Of a stretch of 64,000 nucleotides of DNA, positions 58,520-64,000 are shown piece by piece; the stretch's first letter is position 1; every line of letters begins with the position of its first letter. Both the position numbers and the translations under genes were made by a program. Below the pieces are notes generated by a model. The model saw only the letters and a program-made list of their open reading frames with translations. It was not told the DNA's origin and made no database searches. This stretch comes from Bradyrhizobium ottawaense (GTDB lineage Bacteria; Pseudomonadota; Alphaproteobacteria; Rhizobiales; Xanthobacteraceae). The DNA is taken from positions 682,001-746,000 of the forward strand of contig NZ_LT629693.1 in NCBI RefSeq assembly GCF_900099825.1, given 5' to 3'.

Positions 58520-59290
58520 TCAGATCGAAATATGGTAGCCGCCATCCACGGCGATATGCTGCCCGGTGATGTAAGACGCGCCATCGGAGAGCAGAAAACA
58601 CACCGGCTTGACCGCCTCCTCCGGCGCGGCCCAACGCCCCATCGGAATCCGCGCCAATATGCCGTCCCGAAACTGGTCTCCCCTGATCGTTTCGGTCATC
58701 GGCGTCTCGACAACGCCGAAACAGACGGAGTTGGTCCGCACGCCGAATTTAGACCATTCCCTGGCGGCCGACATCGTCATGCCAAGCAGGCCGCTCTTGG
58801 CCGCAGCGTAGTTGATCTGGCCGACCGAGCCACCCCGTCCGGCGTCCGATGAGATGTTCACGATGGATCCCGGGCTTTCCCGGCCGGCCTTCCCCTGCGC
58901 AACCATGATGCGGCCCACGGCCTGGGTCCAGAGGAACGCGCCGGTCAGATGGACCGAAATGACTTCGCTCCATTGCTGCAGTGTCATCTTTTCGATCATC
59001 GCCGGCCGCGTGATTCCGGCATTGTTGACGAGACCGTCAATGGCGCCGATCCGCGCCTTGACATCGCTCACTGTTGCTTCCGTGAACTCTGGATCAGCCA
59101 CGCTCCCCACATAAGACAGCAACCGGCCGTTCATGGCCGCGGCAAGGGCGTTGAGCTTGTCGGCGTTGAGATCGACGCCGACGACCCGCGCCCCGAGGCC
59201 GATCGCGAGACTGGCGACCGCCTGCCCGATACCCTGCGCGGCACCGGTCACGACAATTGTCTTACCTTCCAGTGACATCACATCTGGCAT
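58520..59290 (-). CDS. SDR, 2-hydroxycyclohexanecarboxyl-CoA dehydrogenase-like (BadH type)
   Basis: A 256-residue SDR: NAD motif TGAAQGIG, NNAGITRPAMIEKMTLQQW, catalytic ISSDAGRGGSVGQINYAAAK, and the end SYITGQHIAVDGGYHISI. It is highly similar to the SDR at 52.8 kb, a case of duplicated modules. AGGAGAG precedes the ATG. It is preceded on its strand by the APH-like kinase gene (44 bp) and followed by the ligase gene. Its likely role is oxidation of a ring hydroxyl on a CoA thioester. Confidence 0.92.
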   Translation of the reverse strand: MPDVMSLEGKTIVVTGAAQGIGQAVASLAIGLGARVVGVDLNADKLNALAAAMNGRLLSYVGSVADPEFTEATVSDVKARIGAIDGLVNNAGITRPAMIEKMTLQQWSEVISVHLTGAFLWTQAVGRIMVAQGKAGRESPGSIVNISSDAGRGGSVGQINYAAAKSGLLGMTMSAAREWSKFGVRTNSVCFGVVETPMTETIRGDQFRDGILARIPMGRWAAPEEAVKPVCFLLSDGASYITGQHIAVDGGYHISI

Positions 59291-59334
59291 GGACTGCTCT
59301 CTCCTGGGCGCGGCGGCCGCCTGAAACCAACATC

Positions 59335-60510
59335 CTAGATACTATCGATCGAATCCAGATCGCCCATCGCCGTCGTGATCCGCTCGATCATCGTCAGCGA
59401 CGTGTCCTCGGGCTGCATGTTCGGCAACAGCGGCGAGTGACACAGCGTGATCGTCCACATCGCGAGCGCATGCACAATCTGCTGACGGTAACGCAGGAAG
59501 CTGAGGTCGAAATCCGGTTTGACGCCGGTTGTCTCCGCAAATTTCTCGATGTAGCGGGCCAACAGCTCACGCTCCCAACTCCGGCGATCGTCCGGTGTCA
59601 GCGAGGCCGTCACGGCATAGGCGAAATCGCGCGACCAGTGGCCGCGCGAGAGACATTGCCAGTCGCATAGTCCCATCTGACCCGCGCCCGTCCGATACCA
59701 GTTACCGATATGCACGTCGGAATGGATGAGACCCTGCGGCTCGCTGTCATGCAGCGCGAGCGCGCGCATCGTTGCCGGCCAGACATCGTCACGGCGCGCC
59801 AGGACCTGGGCCGGAATAACGTGGGCGGCGGCGTCAAATGCCTTGCGGGTGTAATATTCCGTGCCCATTTTCGCAGCACCGATGGTGAACCAGCGGGGAT
59901 AGCTGGCGAGCCACCGGTAGCGTTCGGCCAGCGTTGGATCACCGTAGAAGCGGCCGTGCAGCGAGGCCAATCGATCGACCATGTCGTCGGCCATGGCGCG
60001 CGTGACATAGGTCTTGTGATTGCAGAATGTCGCGGACTTGGTTGCGACCAGATCTTCCAGCAGATGAATCGCCGCAAACGTCTGCCGATCGTAGGCGGAG
60101 TGATAGCACAGCGGGGCTTCGATATCGAGCCGAGGGCGAATCTGCGTGTAGAAGCTGCCCTCGACGCGCGCCGTACCGTTGAAGCCGCCGATCATGCGGG
60201 TGACGATACTCGGCAGCGATTTGGTAAAGATCGACACCGGCAATCCGGCACGGCGGCCTTCCTCGTTGTAGGACACTTTCAACTGATGGCGTTCGTGGGT
60301 TCCTGCGCTCGCCGGCTTGACGTCGACCTGCGTAACGATGGCCCCAGGAGTCTTGCTGCACAAGACCGCCGTCAGCCATTCCGCCGTGACGGCATAGGGT
60401 GAACAGGGCACATCGTCGAACCGCCGCGCCTTTGGCCGCGCCAGACGCTCGTAAGCGACACGGCCTCCGATTTTCAGCGCGGCCAGGGCCGTATTGGTTG
60501 ATCGCCCCAT
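59335..60510 (-). CDS. APH-like phosphotransferase (aminoglycoside/ecdysteroid kinase fold)
   Basis: A 391-residue protein-kinase-like enzyme. The catalytic loop is GLIHSDVHIGNWYR (HxDxxxxN, Brenner motif) and the metal-binding segment is GLCDWQCLSRG. The N-lobe has the nucleotide-binding strand VSIFTKSLP. This fold phosphorylates small hydroxyl substrates. Its place between CaiB and SDR genes in an acyl-CoA operon is unusual but recurrent for APH-like proteins near steroid and lipid catabolism genes. Whether it phosphorylates a catabolic intermediate is unknown. Confidence 0.88.
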   Translation of the reverse strand: MGRSTNTALAALKIGGRVAYERLARPKARRFDDVPCSPYAVTAEWLTAVLCSKTPGAIVTQVDVKPASAGTHERHQLKVSYNEEGRRAGLPVSIFTKSLPSIVTRMIGGFNGTARVEGSFYTQIRPRLDIEAPLCYHSAYDRQTFAAIHLLEDLVATKSATFCNHKTYVTRAMADDMVDRLASLHGRFYGDPTLAERYRWLASYPRWFTIGAAKMGTEYYTRKAFDAAAHVIPAQVLARRDDVWPATMRALALHDSEPQGLIHSDVHIGNWYRTGAGQMGLCDWQCLSRGHWSRDFAYAVTASLTPDDRRSWERELLARYIEKFAETTGVKPDFDLSFLRYRQQIVHALAMWTITLCHSPLLPNMQPEDTSLTMIERITTAMGDLDSIDSI

Positions 60511-60541
60511 TTATCCAACTCCCCGTTAAGCTGCGCAAACC

Positions 60542-61732
60542 TCACCCGATCACGCGGGCCCGCCGTAACTCGCTGATGGTTTCCAATGACCACCCGATTT
60601 CACCCAACACGTCGTCGGTGTGCTGCCCGAGGACGGGCGGCGGCAAGCCGGCCTGACGCGCCGCCCTGTTGATCAGAACGGGATGGCCGACGCCCTTCAG
60701 CCGGCCCGCCGTCTGGTGTTCGTAGTCGACAATGATGCCGCTCGCCTTGGTGTGCGGATGGTCGAGCAATTGCGCGATCGAATTGATGGGTGCGCAGGGC
60801 ACGCCGACGCCGGTCAGGACCTCATTCCAGTGCGCGACAGATTTTTGCCTCAGCGCGGCCTGAACATGATCGAGGGCTTCCTTGCGGTACGCAACGCGAT
60901 CCGCATTCGTCCTGAACTTCGGGTCGTCGACAATCGCGTTCAAGCCGGTGACCCCGCAGAACTTGCGCCAGAGACTGTCGTTGGCGACCCCGATCATGAT
61001 CGGACCGTCGGCCGCCTCGAAGGCCTGATAGGGGCAGAGCGATTCGTGGCTCGAACCGCATTTCGGCGGCTGCACGCCGCGCTCCCAGAAGGTCTGGAGA
61101 TTATAGCCCAACAGGCCGAGCGCCGTTTCGAACAGCGAAACCTGGATCTCGCCGCCCTGCCCGGTTTTCTCCCGCGCATACAGCAGCGCCAGGATGCCGC
61201 TGAAGGCATGCACACCGGTCATCTGGTCAATCGGCGAGATCGGACTGCGGATGTAGCCGCCGTCCTCGTCTCCGGTCATCGACATGACCCCGCAAAACGC
61301 CTGCAGGATCACGTCATAACCCGGCGAGTTCTTCAGCGGCCCCGCGCGGCCGAAGCCGGAGATGCTGCAATGGATCAGACGGTCGTTGAGGCCGCGCAGC
61401 GTCGCCGCATCGATGCCGAGGCGCTCGGCGACACCGGTTCCGAAACTTTCGATGGCGACGTCGGCGGATTTAGCCAGGGCATGAACGATCTCGCGCCCTT
61501 TTTCGGTTTTCATGTCGACGGCGATGCTGCGCTTGTTACGGTTGGCGCTGAGAAAGACCGTGCCAAGGCCCGGCGCCGGAAACGGCGGCCAACCGCGCGT
61601 TTCATCACCCTGGCCGACGGTCTCCACCTTGATGATGTCGGCGCCGAGATCGCCGAGATATTGGGCGCACAATGGACCCGCGAGGACTTTCGACAGGTCG
61701 AGGACGCGGACGCCGGTCAGGGGTTTTGACAC
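60542..61732 (-). CDS. CaiB/BaiF family (class III) CoA-transferase
   Basis: A 396-residue CoA-transferase. Landmarks are LTGVRVLDLSKVLAGPLCAQ, LGDLGADIIKVETVGQGDE, KRSIAVDMKTEKGREIVHA, the catalytic-Asp segment SPGYDVILQAFCG, and EKTGQGGEIQVSLFETALG. The start is GTG behind GAGAACAGCA, chosen because the family starts with S-KPLTGVRVLD; the upstream frame is unrelated. It would activate a carboxylic acid by CoA exchange. It lies 31 bp before the APH-like gene. Confidence 0.92.
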   Translation of the reverse strand: MSKPLTGVRVLDLSKVLAGPLCAQYLGDLGADIIKVETVGQGDETRGWPPFPAPGLGTVFLSANRNKRSIAVDMKTEKGREIVHALAKSADVAIESFGTGVAERLGIDAATLRGLNDRLIHCSISGFGRAGPLKNSPGYDVILQAFCGVMSMTGDEDGGYIRSPISPIDQMTGVHAFSGILALLYAREKTGQGGEIQVSLFETALGLLGYNLQTFWERGVQPPKCGSSHESLCPYQAFEAADGPIMIGVANDSLWRKFCGVTGLNAIVDDPKFRTNADRVAYRKEALDHVQAALRQKSVAHWNEVLTGVGVPCAPINSIAQLLDHPHTKASGIIVDYEHQTAGRLKGVGHPVLINRAARQAGLPPPVLGQHTDDVLGEIGWSLETISELRRARVIG

Positions 61733-61791
61733 TGCTGTTCTCTCGATTGGAGTTGCGTCGGGGTCGCGGATTTTTCCGAAGCCGACGCCGA

Positions 61792-63114
61792 TCAGGCGCC
61801 GGGCTCGGCGGAGGAGAAAGCGCCCGCGATATAGGCGGGAAAGCCATGATTCTTGACCAATAGATAATCCGCGGCGCGGCGCTGATCCTCGGAGAAGACG
61901 GCCCGCCATTTGTCCGCCGCGGCGTATGCCCGCGTCAGGCGTTCGCGCAACGCGCGTTTGCCGTCGGTAACAGGTTCCGCCTCGAGCCAGAACGCGGACT
62001 GAGAAATGACACCATCGAACACGGGTGGCTTGCTCGACCGCTGAAAGCCGGCACGAGCGAGGGCCTCCGCAAGCGTTGCATCCGCCGCTTCATCGACCCG
62101 CAGCGCCTCGGAAACGACCGCCACAGCCTGTTCGACAGGCGCCGGAATGCCCCCCGCCTTGCGAAGCCGATCATGATCGAGCCGGCCAAGAAACAGCGTC
62201 CTGATCATGTTGCGCGGCTCGCGCCGCTGGATGAGTTTTGCAAATATCTGCATCTCGGTGCGGATCGCCGCATCGAATGACTGCGGCAGTCCCTCGCTGA
62301 CGCAATCGAGAATGGCAAGCGGCGCCGGATAGTTTCCGAGTGTTTCGGCCAGAACGCTTTGGCGTTTCCGCTCGATGATTGAAGCTGCATCATCCAGATC
62401 TACCGGTCGCCATCCGGGGCGGTCCCAGGGTTGCGACACCGACGCATGCGACAGCACCCATCGTTCCGCCGCCGCCACCTCTTCGCCGGCCGGCACGAGT
62501 TGATCGACCACGCCGGCGGCGAGAGCCGCCTGCCCGGACAATCGCGCACCTTCCAACAGGACTGGGAGCGCCTTTTCAATTCCGGCCAGGCGGGGCAGCC
62601 GTTGGGTTCCCCCGGCGCCCGGCAACAGCCCGACCAGCGACTCCGGCAAACCAAACGCAACCTTGGGGTCGTCGACCATGACCCGATGATGGGCCGCCAG
62701 CGCCAGTTCGCCGCCGCCGCCCAGCGCGAGGCCGGAGATGGCAGCCACGACCGGTTTGCCCGCGGTTTCGATCGCACGCAGCGCCTGGCTGAGCGGAAAA
62801 AAGTGGTCAAACGCCACGCGACCGCGGATCTCGGCCGGTGCGGCCATGATCATGTCGTAGGCCAGTCCCAACTCGGCGAGGTCGGCGCCGGCGCAGAATG
62901 CCGATCGCTTTCCTGAACGGATCACCACACCCCTCACGTCGCTTCCGCGCAACCATTGGCTAAAGACGGAAAGTTCGGCGATGGCGGCGTTGGAGAACAC
63001 ATTCATCGGACGGCCGGGCATGTCGAAAACAAGATGCAGGATATTGCTTTCGGTGCGTTCCGCCCGGAATTGCTGCAACTTCCCCAGTTCGCTCATGACC
63101 GTCTCCGCTGCCAT
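61792..63114 (-). CDS. Enoyl-CoA hydratase/isomerase family protein with a FadB-like C-terminal tail but no dehydrogenase domain
   Basis: A 440-residue crotonase-superfamily protein. The N-terminal crotonase part (about 15-220) has ISGLALGGGGELALAAHHRV and GLPESLVGLLPGAGGTQRLP, with both catalytic Glu positions. It is followed by a linker like that of FadB/FadJ (RREPRNMIRTLFLGRLDHDR) and a C-terminal helical part ending in LLVKNHGFPAYIAGAFSS, which resembles the end of 3-hydroxyacyl-CoA dehydrogenases. The NAD-binding Rossmann domain that should lie between them is absent. The gene is thus a domain-deleted FadB-like protein, or a distinct fusion. Two ATGs seven codons apart could start it. 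Confidence 0.86.
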   Translation of the reverse strand: MAAETVMSELGKLQQFRAERTESNILHLVFDMPGRPMNVFSNAAIAELSVFSQWLRGSDVRGVVIRSGKRSAFCAGADLAELGLAYDMIMAAPAEIRGRVAFDHFFPLSQALRAIETAGKPVVAAISGLALGGGGELALAAHHRVMVDDPKVAFGLPESLVGLLPGAGGTQRLPRLAGIEKALPVLLEGARLSGQAALAAGVVDQLVPAGEEVAAAERWVLSHASVSQPWDRPGWRPVDLDDAASIIERKRQSVLAETLGNYPAPLAILDCVSEGLPQSFDAAIRTEMQIFAKLIQRREPRNMIRTLFLGRLDHDRLRKAGGIPAPVEQAVAVVSEALRVDEAADATLAEALARAGFQRSSKPPVFDGVISQSAFWLEAEPVTDGKRALRERLTRAYAAADKWRAVFSEDQRRAADYLLVKNHGFPAYIAGAFSSAEPGA

Positions 63115-63142
63115 ATTTAGCGCCTATAGCATATCGTATATC

Positions 63143-63152
63143 TGTGTACTAG
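63143..63152. promoter_or_regulatory. TGTGTACTAG, half-conserved shared operator motif
   Basis: This copy reads TGTGTACTAGTTT, 29 bp upstream of the crotonase start. It matches TAGTGTACTAGTTT near the ligase gene in 12 of 14 bases, but the left half of the palindrome is changed. Confidence 0.45.
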
Positions 63153-63266
63153 TTTAAACGAGAGATCTCGCGGTTGCAGAAAATCCCTCGTTCGGCTGCC
63201 TGACTTGTCGACCGGTGAAGCAAAAAGCCCGCGGCACCAGCTTGCCTTTGACCATCACGAACCATA

Positions 63267-63276
63267 TAGTACACTA
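63267..63276. promoter_or_regulatory. TAGTACACTA palindrome, shared operator motif
   Basis: Exact reverse complement of TAGTGTACTA, 29 bp before the acyl-CoA dehydrogenase start. With the copy on the crotonase side it forms a two-site divergent control region of about 130 bp. Confidence 0.55.
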
Positions 63277-63305
63277 CCTAACTAAATTGACGTGGACGGA
63301 TTTCG

Positions 63306-64000
63306 ATGATCGAGCGCACCATTTTCCGCGAGGAACATCATATTTTCCGGGAATCGGTCCGGCGTTTCGTCGATCGCGAGATCGTGCCGTTTCATGCGCA
63401 GTGGGAAAAGGACGGCATCGTGCCACGGGAACTGTGGCTCAAGGCCGGCGCCGAAGGCCTGCTCTGCTGTACCGTGCCCGAAGAATATGGCGGCATGGGC
63501 CTCGACTATCTCTTCGACGTTGTCGTGTTCGAGGAACTCTGGCGCTCCGGCGCGAGCGGCCCGGGATTTCTGATTCACACCGATCTGGTCGCGACCTATC
63601 TGCTTTCGTTCGGAACCGAAGCTCAGAAGCGGCAATGGCTGCCGAAGATGGTGTCGGGCGAAGCGATCGGCTCACTCGGCATGACGGAACCGCATGCCGG
63701 CAGCGACCTCAAGGCGATCCGAACCCGCGCGGTGCGTGATGGCGATGATTTCGTCATCAACGGCCAGAAGGTTTTCATCTCCAACGGCCAACTCTGCGAT
63801 TTCGTCGTGCTGGCAACCAAGACCGACGGCAGCGCCGGCGCCAAGGGCGTGACGCTGTTCATCGTCGAGAGTAACCGGCCGGGATTTCAGCGCGGACGAA
63901 ACCTCGAAAAGATCGGGATGAAGGCGCAGGATACCTCCGAGCTGTTCTTCGAGGACATCCGCATTCCCGCTACCAATATGCTTGGACAGGAAGGCAAGGG
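63306..64000 (+). CDS. Acyl-CoA dehydrogenase (partial, C-terminus off window)
   Basis: The first ~231 residues are visible. Landmarks are FREEHHIFRESVRRFVDREI, VPEEYGGMGLDYLFDVVVFE, LGMTEPHAGSDLKAIRTRAV, VINGQKVFISNGQLCDFVVL and KIGMKAQDTSELFFEDIRIP. This follows the long/medium-chain and AliB-like acyl-CoA dehydrogenases. The rest, with the catalytic Glu, is beyond the edge. It is divergent from the crotonase gene and shares its palindromic control region. It probably desaturates the same CoA thioester that the crotonase hydrates. Confidence 0.93.
   Translation, partial: MIERTIFREEHHIFRESVRRFVDREIVPFHAQWEKDGIVPRELWLKAGAEGLLCCTVPEEYGGMGLDYLFDVVVFEELWRSGASGPGFLIHTDLVATYLLSFGTEAQKRQWLPKMVSGEAIGSLGMTEPHAGSDLKAIRTRAVRDGDDFVINGQKVFISNGQLCDFVVLATKTDGSAGAKGVTLFIVESNRPGFQRGRNLEKIGMKAQDTSELFFEDIRIPATNMLGQEGK

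Noticed and set aside
60620..61729. 369-codon plus-strand frame opposite the CaiB gene
   Set aside because: Antisense shadow: the minus strand has all CaiB landmarks, and this frame has none of any family.

Overview
The window reads as chromosome of a high-GC alphaproteobacterium, most likely Bradyrhizobium or a close Nitrobacteraceae relative (Rhodopseudomonas, Afipia). The grounds are gene content (COG4705 membrane proteins, DUF5335, PRC-barrel stress protein, Liv-type ABC transporters with spare binding proteins, many CaiB/BaiF CoA-transferases) and the style of the small hypothetical genes. This is recognition from memory of protein families, not a database result. No rRNA, tRNA, CRISPR array or intact insertion sequence was seen.

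Layout. (1) 1-8.3 kb: a mixed housekeeping/stress stretch with a molybdenum hydroxylase pair (iorAB-like, large subunit cut by the window edge), a tandem PRC-barrel protein, DUF5335, a decayed RND efflux gene, an Old Yellow Enzyme, a UBP-type zinc finger and several small hypotheticals. (2) 8.2-13.5 kb: an OmpR-family two-component system with two COG4705 membrane proteins and two exported proteins sharing a helical domain. Paired CTTAGG direct repeats, 11 bp apart, lie in the divergent promoter. (3) 13.5-14.9 kb: a gene-poor gap with a MITE-like inverted repeat. (4) 14.9-26.3 kb: an 11-gene minus-strand catabolic cluster with a class I P450 system (P450, 3Fe-4S ferredoxin, ferredoxin reductase), SDR, CaiB transferase, Bug binding protein, SnoaL-like protein, FAD monooxygenase, ICL/PEP-mutase-family lyase, gentisate-dioxygenase-like cupin and FAH-family hydrolase. 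Divergent GntR and LysR genes and an orphan Liv-type binding protein follow to 29.9 kb. (5) 30-38 kb: a second minus-strand cluster with MBL hydrolase, Zn-alcohol dehydrogenase, a frameshifted P450, SCOT-type CoA-transferase A/B, a DUF35 OB-fold protein, its thiolase-like partner and an orphan binding protein. (6) 38.3-42.8 kb: MarR regulator, HicB-like protein, Rieske oxygenase and ADP-forming acyl-CoA synthetase. (7) 42.8-56.5 kb: a Liv ABC transporter and, after a divergent GntR gene, an operon for acyl-CoA processing (IpdAB-like CoA-transferase-fold subunits split by an acyl-CoA dehydrogenase, CaiB transferase, SDR, binding protein, AMP ligase). (8) 56.6-64 kb: an AMP ligase, BadH-like SDR, APH-like kinase, CaiB transferase, unusual crotonase and acyl-CoA dehydrogenase, whose promoters share a TAGTGTACTA palindrome.

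How it works together: from 14.9 kb onward the window is a catabolic region for aromatic or alicyclic acids. Uptake proteins bring in acids; P450, Rieske and flavin enzymes hydroxylate; ligases and CaiB transferases make CoA thioesters; SDR, crotonase, acyl-CoA dehydrogenase and CoA-transferase-fold enzymes carry out beta-oxidation-like ring and chain cleavage. The real substrates cannot be read from sequence. The best candidates for undescribed biology are the P450/cupin cluster, the IpdAB-like operon and the TAGTGTACTA-linked alicyclic-acid module.
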